Assembly: GCF_000425285.1 (NCBI RefSeq) | Contig: NZ_AUDD01000006.1 | Span: 62,001-126,000 of the forward strand | DNA length: 64,000 nucleotides | DNA from: Acidipropionibacterium jensenii DSM 20535 | Lineage (GTDB): Bacteria; Actinomycetota; Actinomycetes; Propionibacteriales; Propionibacteriaceae | Direction: 5' to 3' | Shown here: positions 51,402-59,388 of the stretch, in pieces | Layout of the letters: each line of letters starts with the position of its first letter | Position numbering within the stretch: the stretch's first letter is position 1 | Made by a program: the position numbers and the translations under genes | The notes under the pieces: generated by a model | What the model was told of the DNA's origin: nothing | The model's database searches: none | Seen by the model: the letters and a program-made list of their open reading frames with translations, nothing else

Positions 51402-52654
51402 GGTGGCTCACCAGAGTGCGCGTCTCCGCCGGGATGTGGCTGACCCCGCTCGTCGCCCTGCTGGTCGCAGCCAACCTCGGCGGTCAGGAGGGTTCCGGCG
51501 AGGGATACCGGCTGGCGGTGGCCACCCGTGACTCCTTCGATCTGCTGCTGGCCACCGGTCTCTGTGCGCTTGCCGGGGCGTGGGAAGGCGGAAGGTTGAG
51601 GCGGGCGGGAGTTCTCACCTGGCCCCGCAGGCGATCCGTTCCACGAGTCCTGGCGGCACCCTGGCTGATGTCGGTGGTCTCCGCCACCGCCGTCGCAGTC
51701 ATCGTCTTCGCCCGGCACCGGGCATTCTCGGGTGGGGCCTCCATGGCCGTGGTCACCACGACCATCCTGTCGTTGTGGGTGTGGGCATTGGCGGGAATCG
51801 CCGCCGGCCTGTGGTCCCCGCCAGTCGTCGCTCTGCCGGTCTCATTCGCCGTCCCCGTGTTGTGGCTGATCCTGGCCCCGGTCAACTCGGTGCCGTGGTT
51901 GCGTCATCTCAACGGAGACTGGGTTGTCTGCTGCCAGGTCGACCAGACGCTGGCTCCAGCGGCGGTCACCGGGACGCTCACTGTGCTGGCAGGCGTGCTC
52001 GTGGCCGCCGGACTCGCAATCTGGGGGCGGAGCCGGACCATGAGCAGATCGGTCCGGCTGTCGATAGGCCCCGGGGTGGTCGCGGCGCTGGCGCTTGGAC
52101 TGGTACTCGGTGGTGTGCAGGTCCACCATCTCGGGTGGGAGCCCGTTGATCCACGCCACGCCGCCGTCGCATGCACGACGGGCGAGCGGGTCACCGTCTG
52201 CGTCCTGCCTGAGCATGACGGACAGGCGCGCCACATCGTCTCGTTGGCGGACGCCGCATTCTCGCGATGGCAGGTGTACGGGGTGCGCACGCCGACCTCC
52301 CTCACCGAGGCGACCGGCCTTGAGCCGGGGAGCCGGGATGCCGCCGCGCTCGTGGCCAACGCCAGATACGACACGGACTTCGACATTCTCAACCAGGTGA
52401 GCCAGGCTCTCGCCACGGCCTCCTACCAGGCCCCCGGCACTCAGGTGCCTGTTGAGGTGATCCAGCGTCAGCAGCGCGCCCAGGCATGGCTGGTGCGCTC
52501 CGCCGGCGCCCAGGTCGGAGGCGGGATGGACGCTGCACGCTTCGGACTGGACCGGGAGGCCTGGGACTGGGCTACGGCGCTGCTGGTGAAGCCGAGGGCT
52601 CAGCAGGGCCGGACTGTCAACGCCGACCTTGACTACCTGGCTGCCTGCCGATGA
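51398..52654 (+). CDS. Membrane protein with extracellular domain, ABC partner
   Basis: 418 residues, GTG start overlapping the ATPase stop. About six membrane helices in the first 240 residues (for example WLTPLVALLVAANLGG, VVTTTILSLWVWALAGIAAG, SIGPGVVAALALGLVLGGVQV). A soluble C-terminal domain of about 170 residues follows, likely outside, with a cysteine pair (ACTTGERVTVCVLPEHDGQ). Its layout is that of actinobacterial ABC-2-like permease subunits of no known substrate; I recognise no named family with confidence. Middle gene of a three-gene operon. Confidence 0.7.
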   Translation: MRWLTRVRVSAGMWLTPLVALLVAANLGGQEGSGEGYRLAVATRDSFDLLLATGLCALAGAWEGGRLRRAGVLTWPRRRSVPRVLAAPWLMSVVSATAVAVIVFARHRAFSGGASMAVVTTTILSLWVWALAGIAAGLWSPPVVALPVSFAVPVLWLILAPVNSVPWLRHLNGDWVVCCQVDQTLAPAAVTGTLTVLAGVLVAAGLAIWGRSRTMSRSVRLSIGPGVVAALALGLVLGGVQVHHLGWEPVDPRHAAVACTTGERVTVCVLPEHDGQARHIVSLADAAFSRWQVYGVRTPTSLTEATGLEPGSRDAAALVANARYDTDFDILNQVSQALATASYQAPGTQVPVEVIQRQQRAQAWLVRSAGAQVGGGMDAARFGLDREAWDWATALLVKPRAQQGRTVNADLDYLAACR

Positions 52655-53244
52655 GGGGGATTCTCGACACAGGGCGGGCCTTCATCTGGTGGGCGAAGTG
52701 CCGAGGCGGATTGGCGACTGACGCGCTGACCCTCCTGCTGAGTGTTCTCCTGGCGCTGACAGGCGGCGTTCGGGTGCAGGTGCCGTCGATCATCGGTGCG
52801 ATCGGCGCGGACGAGCCCCTGGGATTCTTCATCCCGCTGCCGGTGATCGTCGCCTACGGGATCGGACTGGCCCGGCCCGATCGTCTCACCGAGTCCCGTT
52901 CGGCCCGGCCAGTACGGATCTGGGACGTAGCATTCGGCGTCCTGCTGGTGGTCCTGTTCCTGGCCGCTGCCGTCGCCGGTCCCCGCGATGCGTCGCTGAT
53001 CTGCGCCCGCAGCACGGCCGCCGGGATCGGGCTCACTCTTCTCGCCGGACGCTTCTTGGCGGTGGCGGTGATATCGCTGCCTGCGGTGGGCTGGATCCTC
53101 ATCGGAGTGCTCGCCGGCAGAACGAACTACGGAGGTGACGCCGCCTGGAACTGGCCCATCCTCGGGCCCTCCTCCGGGATTGGATGGGCCTGGGCTGCCG
53201 GACTGCTGGCGGTGGGAGCGGTCGCCCACATGACCTCCCGATGA
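52651..53244 (+). CDS. Small integral membrane protein, ABC partner
   Basis: 197 residues, ATG overlapping the previous stop (ATGA). About five hydrophobic segments, including LTLLLSVLLALTGGV, FFIPLPVIVAYGIGLA, IWDVAFGVLLVVLFLAAAVAG and a glycine-rich C-terminus. No catalytic or binding motif. Overlapping translation argues for a subunit of the same complex as the two genes before it. Followed by the truncated DUF2510 copy on the other strand. Confidence 0.65.
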   Translation: MRGILDTGRAFIWWAKCRGGLATDALTLLLSVLLALTGGVRVQVPSIIGAIGADEPLGFFIPLPVIVAYGIGLARPDRLTESRSARPVRIWDVAFGVLLVVLFLAAAVAGPRDASLICARSTAAGIGLTLLAGRFLAVAVISLPAVGWILIGVLAGRTNYGGDAAWNWPILGPSSGIGWAWAAGLLAVGAVAHMTSR

Positions 53245-53280
53245 CCCAGGTGGTGACGCGCGAGGGGGCGCTCGAAGGCT

Positions 53281-53596
53281 GGGGGGCCGCGCGCTCAGCT
53301 GACCTGGATCGACTCTCTGGCGGCGTCCACCAGTTTCTGGCGGGCGGAGTCCCCGATGGTCGCGGAGTTGAAGTAGACCCCCATGAAGTCGCTCTGGCCG
53401 GTGTCCATCACCACGACGTCGACGACGTCTCCGCGGACCTGGGGGAGGTTCGGGATGGACACGTAGATCTCGGTGCGTACCCACCAGCCGGTGTGGCCGT
53501 TGCGGTCGAACTCCTGCTGGGAGACCACCTTGGAGCCGGTGTACCCGGAGTAGTACTGCGAACTGGCGAAGCACTCGGTCATCATCCGGGCCGCGG
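53281..53596. repeat. 316-bp direct repeat, left copy
   Basis: Identical to 59073-59388 except at two positions (53289 and 53465). It contains the 3' third of the DUF2510 gene plus 14 bases beyond its stop. The right edge (53596) falls inside the coding sequence and is where homology ends abruptly. Confidence 0.95.
53295..53596 (-). pseudogene. Truncated DUF2510 protein gene (3' end only)
   Basis: Codons for the last 100 residues of the protein encoded at 59087-59971, in frame to its natural stop, with one substitution. The N-terminal DUF2510 domain, membrane helix and 5' signals are absent. A start at 53585 would give a 96-residue cytoplasmic fragment, which is unlikely to be functional. 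It arose by duplication (see the repeat). Confidence 0.88.
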
Positions 53597-53909
53597 CGAG
53601 GCCAAGGTCAGCATCGCGATGAAGAGCGCCGAGACGGCTGCCGCCAGGGGAAGTTCACATGAAGGGCGTAGACCTCCGTTGGCTGTGTGTATGTGCATCG
53701 TGAGTGGTCGCCCGAGATGGGGCTTGGGTGGCCGAAAGGACACCCCTGATGGGAATCTGTCGATCACCCTGACAGCGCGAGAAGGCGCCGAAGGCGTTGT
53801 GATGCACCTACGGCACCGTGGGCGGGGAGGATCTCGGCAGCTGTTTCACGATTTCTGGTGGACGACGACCGGGATAGGGGCCCAAAAGGACCGTTTTCGC
53901 CCAGAGTGC

Positions 53910-53938
53910 TCGACAGTTATCGTCACATCCCATACTGT
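53910..53938 (+). promoter_or_regulatory. Promoter of the crystallin operon
   Basis: TCGACA (53910-53915), 17-base spacer, TACTGT (53933-53938). The -35 matches consensus at 5 of 6 positions. Predicted start near 53945, at the hairpin. Confidence 0.5.
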
Positions 53939-53942
53939 GGTT

Positions 53943-53961
53943 CTCGTCGACCAACGACGAG
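53943..53961 (+). promoter_or_regulatory. Leader hairpin before the crystallin gene
   Basis: CTCGTCG/CGACGAG seven-bp stem, ACCAA loop, immediately before AAGGGG and the ATG. At the predicted transcript 5' end it may stabilise the message or act as an operator. Confidence 0.5.
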
Positions 53962-53975
53962 GATAAGGGGCAACC

Positions 53976-54380
53976 ATGAAAAAGAGAATCGCGGCGATTG
54001 CGATGGCCGGTGTCACACTGGTGTCCGTCATTGCTACGTCGCCCGGAGCGAACGCCGTATCGAATGCGAGCTGGTCCTCTGGCAAGGTTACTAGGGCTGT
54101 GTTGTGGGAGAACTACAACGGGGGTCACAAGCTCACCGTTCTGGGGACAGGAAATTGTACAGCATCAACGAGCGATGCTGACACCGTCATGTCTTGGATG
54201 GGGGACCGCGGCTGGAACGATGTCGTGAGTGGCGCTCAGGACTTTGCAGGTTGCGACGTCGATCTCTTCACGAACTTGGGATACGGTGGTGTTTCCACCG
54301 GATATGTGAACTACGGGCAGAACATCGGGTATGTCGGAGCCTCTCTGAATGACCGGGCCAGCTCGTTCAAGATCTCATGA
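53976..54380 (+). CDS. Secreted beta/gamma-crystallin-like protein
   Basis: 134 residues. A Sec signal peptide (MKKRIAAIAMAGVTLVSVIA) is likely cleaved after SPGANA near residue 27. The mature domain has two Greek-key motifs: AVLWENYNGGHKLTVLG ending in WNDVVSGA, and VDLFTNLGYGG ending in LNDRASSFKIS. NDRASS is the canonical crystallin calcium-binding pattern N/D-N/D-x-x-S/T-S; the first, NDVVSG, is degenerate. Two cysteines (GNCTAS and AGCDVD) can form one disulfide. Bacterial relatives include the Streptomyces killer-toxin-like protein and metalloproteinase inhibitors. The stop overlaps the lipoprotein gene. Toxin, inhibitor or structural role is undetermined. Confidence 0.72.
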   Translation: MKKRIAAIAMAGVTLVSVIATSPGANAVSNASWSSGKVTRAVLWENYNGGHKLTVLGTGNCTASTSDADTVMSWMGDRGWNDVVSGAQDFAGCDVDLFTNLGYGGVSTGYVNYGQNIGYVGASLNDRASSFKIS

Positions 54381-55318
54381 TGCACTCGGGAAGAATGCTA
54401 GTCATGCTGGCTGGGGTCCTTGCCCTAGCCAGTATGGCGACAGCCTGCTCCCGTGGCGGTGACACGGGCGGGAACGAGGCCTCGGTCTCCATCCCGGACA
54501 ACCCGCCGCCCATCACCTCGCTGAGTCAGATCAAGGCCCCGATGGCCTCCTACATCCTCAGCCCCGAGGATGCGGCCACCCTTCAGAACGCCGTCATTAT
54601 CGTCGCGAACAAGTGCTCTCTGCGGTTCGGTGTGGTGAGCAGCCAGAAACCAGACAACGTGCGACTGCCCAGCGATGCCTTGGAACTGGATGGACGCTAC
54701 AGCACCGTCGTCTCGCTGGACGGGGCACGACAGTACGGTTACCAGCAGGACCCGCGGTACGCGGTGAAGGTGGACGACAAGGAGAAGGTGAAGGACGCGG
54801 CTCCGGCCAATCCGAAGGAGAGGGAGGTCTTCAACGGAGTGACCGCTGACGGCCAGAAATCCTCCCTGAAGGACAAGAACGGCAACCTCCTGCCCCAGGG
54901 TGGTTGCTACGGTGAGGGTAACGCCGAGATCCAGGATCATGAGAAGGACTACTGGGCCGATCTCATCCATCTCTCGTCCGACGGTCTCGACAACGCTCTG
55001 GACCGGCTCGACAACGACTCCCGACTGCTCGACGCCGAGAAGAAGTGGGCGGCGTGCATGAAGACCAAGGGATACACCTTCACCCACAAGGATGACGCCG
55101 TCCAGTCGGTGGCCGGGAAACCTCGCGCCCAGCAGGTCAAGGTGGCCGTCGACGACGCCACCTGCTCCCAGCAGATCAACTACTACGGCATCATGTACGC
55201 ACTGGACACGGCCTACCAGAATCAGTACATCGTCGCGCACCAGGCGCAGTTCACGTCGGCCCAGAACGGCGTGCGCAAGGCTCTGGTGACCGCGCGCGGC
55301 ATCATCGCGAAGGGCTAG
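54377..55318 (+). CDS. Lipoprotein, unknown function, WxxCM motif
   Basis: 313 residues. The signal peptide ends in a lipobox MATAC (Cys 24). The mature part has four further cysteines: NKCSLRFG, GGCYGEG, WAACMKTKGYTF and ATCSQQI. The W--CM---GY pattern recurs in actinobacterial lipoproteins encoded beside MacA/MacB-type exporters. Starts inside the crystallin stop (ATGA), so it is made with the crystallin. Candidate roles are surface receptor or immunity partner. No enzymatic motif seen. Ends 31 bases before the adaptor gene. Confidence 0.75.
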   Translation: MMHSGRMLVMLAGVLALASMATACSRGGDTGGNEASVSIPDNPPPITSLSQIKAPMASYILSPEDAATLQNAVIIVANKCSLRFGVVSSQKPDNVRLPSDALELDGRYSTVVSLDGARQYGYQQDPRYAVKVDDKEKVKDAAPANPKEREVFNGVTADGQKSSLKDKNGNLLPQGGCYGEGNAEIQDHEKDYWADLIHLSSDGLDNALDRLDNDSRLLDAEKKWAACMKTKGYTFTHKDDAVQSVAGKPRAQQVKVAVDDATCSQQINYYGIMYALDTAYQNQYIVAHQAQFTSAQNGVRKALVTARGIIAKG

Positions 55319-55349
55319 GTACCAGCAGGTGGACGACGAGGGTGAGTTC

Positions 55350-56819
55350 ATGGCGGCCGGTCCGCGCCGGCGGCGAAGCGCCAGGGCAATCGCCGTCATG
55401 ACTGTGATCGCGGTGGCTTTCCTGGCGGTCGGGCTGATCGCCGGCCATTTCCTCAAGTCGCCGGCCCAGCGCCAGGCCGACACCGCTCCACCTCCGGTCA
55501 CGCCACTCACCGACACCGTCAAGAAGTCCGTCGTCACCCGGTCCGTGCCCTTCGGGGCGAGCCTCCAGCGCGGCATCAGGACCGACGTCACGTTGGACTC
55601 CGCAACGGGTGAGGATGCCGAACGCGCCGTGGTGAGCAGCCTCCGGGTCACGGAGGGCCAGAGCGTCCAAGGCGGCAGCGTCCTGCTGGAGGTGAGCGGG
55701 CGGCCGGTGATCCTGCTGCCCGGAGCCATGCCCTCATACCGGACCATCAGTCCCGGCGGCACCGGCCCCGACGTCGTCCAGCTGCAGAAGGCGCTCCGCT
55801 CGTTGCACTATCTCTCCGGCGAGGAGAGTGGCTTCGGCCCCGACACACAGGACGCTCTGGTGAGCCTCTACGGCAAGCTCGGTTACAAGGTCGCCAGCAC
55901 CGGCAATGAAGAGGTGAAGGAGGCTCGCTCGGCCGTCGCCTCGGCCAAGGAGGCCGTCCAGTCCCGTCAGGACGACGTGGACACTGCGAGGATCGCGCTC
56001 ACGCGAGCCCGCAGGCCGGCGGCTCAGTCGGTCCCCGCAGCATCCTCGTCCGGCTCCGCCACCTCCCAGGAGTCCGGCACCGACACCTCCCAGCAGGACG
56101 GCATCGTCGATGCCAGGAGGGCGCTGCGCTCGGCCGAACGGCAACTGGGTGAGGCCCAGGACACCCTCGCCGACGCCTCGACGGCCCTGGAACGGGCGCA
56201 GGCCAAGGCTGGGCCGACGCTGCCCCGCTCCGAGGTGGTCTTCGTGCCCTCGGTGCCCGCGACCGTCGCCTCGCTGTCCACCGCGGTCGGCAAGGAGGCG
56301 AGCGGCACCGCGTTCACTCTCGTGAGTGGTGCCCTGGTGGCGAGTGTCACCGGTCTCGATGCGGCTAGCGCGACGGGAGTCAAGGCGCGCCAGAGCGCCG
56401 AGATCGTCACCGACGACGGAGCCCGTCACGCAGCGGTGGTGTCCGCCGTCCAGATCACGACGGCCTCCTCCGGTCAGGACGGGCAGGGCCAGCCCGCGCA
56501 GACAGTCGAGGAGCAGGTCGGCATCGTCATCGCTCCGAGCGATCCGATCACTGCCGGGGAGGGTACCCAGGTGAGGGTCATCGTCAATACCGCGACCTCC
56601 CAGGCCCCGGTGCTCAACGTGCCCATCAGCGCTGTGGCGACCGGCGCCAGGGGAGATACCTCCGTCACCATCGTCGATAAGGGGACTCGACGCGTCGTGC
56701 CGGTGGTCACCGGCCTTCAGGGAGACGGACGTGTCCAGGTGAGCGGTCGCCTCTCCGAGGGAGACACCGTGCTTATCGGCGACTCCATCCAGCCCTCCTC
56801 CTCACCGAGCTCGAGATGA
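55350..56819 (+). CDS. MacA-like periplasmic-adaptor protein with peptidoglycan-binding domain
   Basis: 489 residues from ATG 55350, with GAGGGTG upstream (a GTG at 55329 is less likely). One N-terminal membrane helix (about 17-37). A PG_binding_1 domain, GTGPDVVQLQKALRSLHYLSG...FGPDTQDALVSLYGKLGY (about 137-185), interrupts the adaptor. Coiled-coil arms (about 190-285, separated by a Ser/Gln-rich spacer) and beta-barrel/membrane-proximal parts (about 300-480) follow. This is the usual Gram-positive HlyD/MacA partner of MacB-type exporters, probably anchoring the complex in the wall. It overlaps the ATPase gene by 4 bases. Confidence 0.85.
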   Translation: MAAGPRRRRSARAIAVMTVIAVAFLAVGLIAGHFLKSPAQRQADTAPPPVTPLTDTVKKSVVTRSVPFGASLQRGIRTDVTLDSATGEDAERAVVSSLRVTEGQSVQGGSVLLEVSGRPVILLPGAMPSYRTISPGGTGPDVVQLQKALRSLHYLSGEESGFGPDTQDALVSLYGKLGYKVASTGNEEVKEARSAVASAKEAVQSRQDDVDTARIALTRARRPAAQSVPAASSSGSATSQESGTDTSQQDGIVDARRALRSAERQLGEAQDTLADASTALERAQAKAGPTLPRSEVVFVPSVPATVASLSTAVGKEASGTAFTLVSGALVASVTGLDAASATGVKARQSAEIVTDDGARHAAVVSAVQITTASSGQDGQGQPAQTVEEQVGIVIAPSDPITAGEGTQVRVIVNTATSQAPVLNVPISAVATGARGDTSVTIVDKGTRRVVPVVTGLQGDGRVQVSGRLSEGDTVLIGDSIQPSSSPSSR

Positions 56820-57511
56820 TCGGTGCTCCTTCCGCCGTCGGTCCGGTGCTCGAGTTCGTGGCGGCGGGCCGCACCTACGCCGGCCCGCCGGAGGTCACGG
56901 CCCTGCATCCCTGCTCCCTGGTGATCGAACGCGGCGACCTGGTGACCGTGTGCGGGCCCAGTGGCTCCGGGAAGTCGACCTGGCTCAACCTGGCCGGGCT
57001 GCTAGACCGTCCCAGCACCGGCTCGGTCGTGGTCAATGCGGTGGACACCGGGCGGCTCAGTGCCGACCAGCGCACCGCGATCCGCGGCGGCTGGCTCGGT
57101 TTCGTGTTCCAGTCCTTCCATCTCATGGCGCACCGCAGCGTGCTGGAGAACGTGTGCCTTTCGGGGCTGTACCGGTCGATGCCGCCGGCACGGCGATGGG
57201 AGCGGGCCAGTGAGGTGATCGAGAGCGTCGGGCTCGGCGCCCGCCTCAACGCGCCCGCCCGCAACCTGTCGGGAGGCGAGATGCAACGCACTGCCATCGC
57301 CCGCGCCATGATGAACAGTCCCCACCTCATGCTCTGCGATGAGCCCACCGGAAACTTGGACTCCCAGAACGGGGCCCAGGTGATCGATCTCCTTGACGAG
57401 CTCCACGACCAGGGGATGACCATCGTCATCATCACCCACGATCCGGTGATCGCTCGGCACGGGGACCGCCAGATCCAGATCAAGGATGGTCGGGTCCATG
57501 AGATGGCGTAG
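56816..57511 (+). CDS. ABC ATPase, LolD/MacB-type
   Basis: 231 residues. Walker A CGPSGSGKSTWLNLAGLLD near residue 42, FVFQSFHLMAHRSVLENV Q-loop, signature LSGGEMQRTAIARAMM, Walker B LMLCDEPTGNLD, His switch VIITHDPVIARHG. EPTGNLD marks the LolD/MacB/FtsE ATPase group. Overlaps both neighbours, so it is translated with them, and it powers the permease that follows. Confidence 0.92.
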   Translation: MIGAPSAVGPVLEFVAAGRTYAGPPEVTALHPCSLVIERGDLVTVCGPSGSGKSTWLNLAGLLDRPSTGSVVVNAVDTGRLSADQRTAIRGGWLGFVFQSFHLMAHRSVLENVCLSGLYRSMPPARRWERASEVIESVGLGARLNAPARNLSGGEMQRTAIARAMMNSPHLMLCDEPTGNLDSQNGAQVIDLLDELHDQGMTIVIITHDPVIARHGDRQIQIKDGRVHEMA

Positions 57512-58766
57512 GAGTGGGGCCGGGGCCGCGGACGCCGGGCAGTCCCCTCAGCTGCCCCGCTCCACCATGAGGGCGGCCGACCTCTTCGCCGAGGCCCTCG
57601 CCGGCATCACTCAGCGGCCCGGACGCTCCGTCATGACGGCCCTGGGCACGGTGCTCGGGGTGGCCGTCCTGGTGTGCGTGCTCGGACTCACCAGCTCCGC
57701 CGCCGCCCAGATCGGCAGCAGATTCGACCCGCTCACCGCCAACGAGGTCTCGATCACCGACCCTGGGGACGGGGTGACCGTCGCCTCTTACACCTTTCGG
57801 CCCGACGCCGAGCAGCGCGTGAAATCCATCAACGGGGTGGAGGAGGCAGGCATCGGCTGGAGCCTTCACGACGTGAAGGGACAGGTCTCGCTCCTCCCGC
57901 CGCCCGGCACCACCGATCCGGACACGAAGTTGGCCTACATGGCCGCGTCCCCCGGTCTGCTCGCCGAGGCCGGTGCGACACTGTCCTCTGGGGCTTTGTA
58001 CAACGACTGGCACGAGCGCACCGCCCAGCCGGTGGTCGTGCTGGGCCCCGGGGCTGCCCGACAGCTGTCCATCACGCGGGCCGCCGTCGGACAGACCATC
58101 TGGATGGACGGTCATCGCTTCTTCCTGATGGGCATCCTGTCGAACACCCAGCGGCACGCGGAACTGCTCAATGCCGTCATCATCCCCAGTACGACCGCTC
58201 GTGCCCTGTTCGGAACGCCGACGGGGGCCGGCGCCTTCACCCTGTGGGCGCAGGTGCGCCCCGGGGCGGCGGCCGTGGTCGCGTCGCAACTCGCCGACGC
58301 GGTGAACCCCGATCTGGCCGGCACATACAAGGTGACGAAGCCCCCGGACATCTCCTCCCTGAAGGATCAGGTGAACACCGACATGGAGGGGCTGTTCCTG
58401 CTGCTGGCCGCGGTGAGCCTGGTGATCGGGATGGTGGGGATCGCCAACACCACCTTCGTGTCGGTCATCGAGCGCACCCCCGAGATCGGTCTGCGGCGGG
58501 CGCTGGGAGCACGGTCGCGACACATCCTCTCCCAGTTCCTCGTCGAGGCTGTGACGCTGGGCACCCTGGGCGGGCTGATCGGTGCGAGCCTGGGCACCGT
58601 CATCGTCGTGGCGACCTGCTGGGCGAAGCAGTGGACGGCCGTTCTGGACTGGCGCCTCGCGGTTCTCGGACCCGTCGCCGGCCTGCTGGTCGGCGGCCTC
58701 GCCGGCCTCTACCCGGCCAGCAGGGCATCCCGGATCGAGCCGGTCGACGCCCTGCGGCAGAGCTGA
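57498..58766 (+). CDS. MacB-type ABC permease
   Basis: 422 residues from ATG 57498, overlapping the ATPase gene by 14 bases; ATG 57567 (MRAADLFAEAL) is an alternative that would drop 23 residues. One N-terminal membrane helix (about 48-68), a large extracytoplasmic MacB periplasmic-core domain (about 75-295), then three C-terminal helices in the FtsX/MacB domain: GMVGIANTTFVSVIERTPEIGLRRALGARSRHI and the final PASRASRIEPVDALRQS. MacB permeases use mechanical motion to push substrate from the outer face, often peptides or toxins. An older, decayed copy of its end is at 49843-50067. Confidence 0.9.
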   Translation: MRWRRSGAGAADAGQSPQLPRSTMRAADLFAEALAGITQRPGRSVMTALGTVLGVAVLVCVLGLTSSAAAQIGSRFDPLTANEVSITDPGDGVTVASYTFRPDAEQRVKSINGVEEAGIGWSLHDVKGQVSLLPPPGTTDPDTKLAYMAASPGLLAEAGATLSSGALYNDWHERTAQPVVVLGPGAARQLSITRAAVGQTIWMDGHRFFLMGILSNTQRHAELLNAVIIPSTTARALFGTPTGAGAFTLWAQVRPGAAAVVASQLADAVNPDLAGTYKVTKPPDISSLKDQVNTDMEGLFLLLAAVSLVIGMVGIANTTFVSVIERTPEIGLRRALGARSRHILSQFLVEAVTLGTLGGLIGASLGTVIVVATCWAKQWTAVLDWRLAVLGPVAGLLVGGLAGLYPASRASRIEPVDALRQS

Positions 58767-59000
58767 CCGGTAGCAGGCGCCGTGGTCGGTCATCACCGCG
58801 GTGACCGTGTCGCCGATGCCGGCGAGGAACGCGTTCGCCCGGCCTGGGGCGGGAAGCCCTTCTGGCTGACCATGCTGCGACACCCGACCGCCGTCGGCAG
58901 GTCTCGGGTCTTGCCGCTGTCGTGGCCGGCGGCAAGCGGACGTGATCCGCTCGGGGAGTGCGAGGCCTTCGTCGAAGCGGCTCAGCCGCTCCGGCGTGGT
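58767..59000 (-). mobile_element. Possible transposase fragment after the permease
   Basis: Minus-strand frame ANAFLAGIGDTVTAVMTDHGACYR resembles the catalytic region of IS481-type transposases (MTDNG-CYRS). The rest of the frame has no recognisable ends or inverted repeats. It matches a shorter, more decayed piece at 50068-50140. The whole 58767-59086 interval holds no other supported gene. Confidence 0.4.
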
Positions 59001-59072
59001 CCTGCGGCGGTAGGCCCCTGCGCCGTGCATGCTCATCGTCAGTCGATGGACGCGGGCCGAGTCCGTCGGCCA

Positions 59073-59388
59073 GGGGGGCCACGCGCTCAGCTGACCTGGA
59101 TCGACTCTCTGGCGGCGTCCACCAGTTTCTGGCGGGCGGAGTCCCCGATGGTCGCGGAGTTGAAGTAGACCCCCATGAAGTCGCTCTGGCCGGTGTCCAT
59201 CACCACGACGTCGACGACGTCTCCGCGGACCTGGGGGAGGTTCGGGATGGACACGTCGATCTCGGTGCGTACCCACCAGCCGGTGTGGCCGTTGCGGTCG
59301 AACTCCTGCTGGGAGACCACCTTGGAGCCGGTGTACCCGGAGTAGTACTGCGAACTGGCGAAGCACTCGGTCATCATCCGGGCCGCGG
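59073..59388. repeat. 316-bp direct repeat, right copy
   Basis: The right copy coincides with the 3' end of the intact DUF2510 gene. It differs from 53281-53596 at two positions, so the duplication is recent relative to the decayed permease copy. Confidence 0.95.

Larger units (their letters stand above)
53597..53975. other. Intergenic region upstream of the crystallin operon
   Basis: 379 bases beginning at the repeat junction. The left 300 hold no supported gene. The right end holds a promoter (53910-53938) and a 5'-leader hairpin (53943-53961), listed separately. Confidence 0.6.

Noticed and set aside
53976-54380. Lactococcin 972-type bacteriocin for the secreted protein
   Set aside because: It lacks the lactococcin 972 sequence pattern, and the downstream genes are not the expected multi-TM immunity protein pair. 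The NDRASS and Greek-key motifs fit the crystallin fold better.
53281-59388. Phage or integrative-element att sites at the 316-bp repeat
   Set aside because: No integrase, excisionase, relaxase or tRNA end lies at either edge, and the repeat is much longer than usual att cores. Tandem duplication explains it better.
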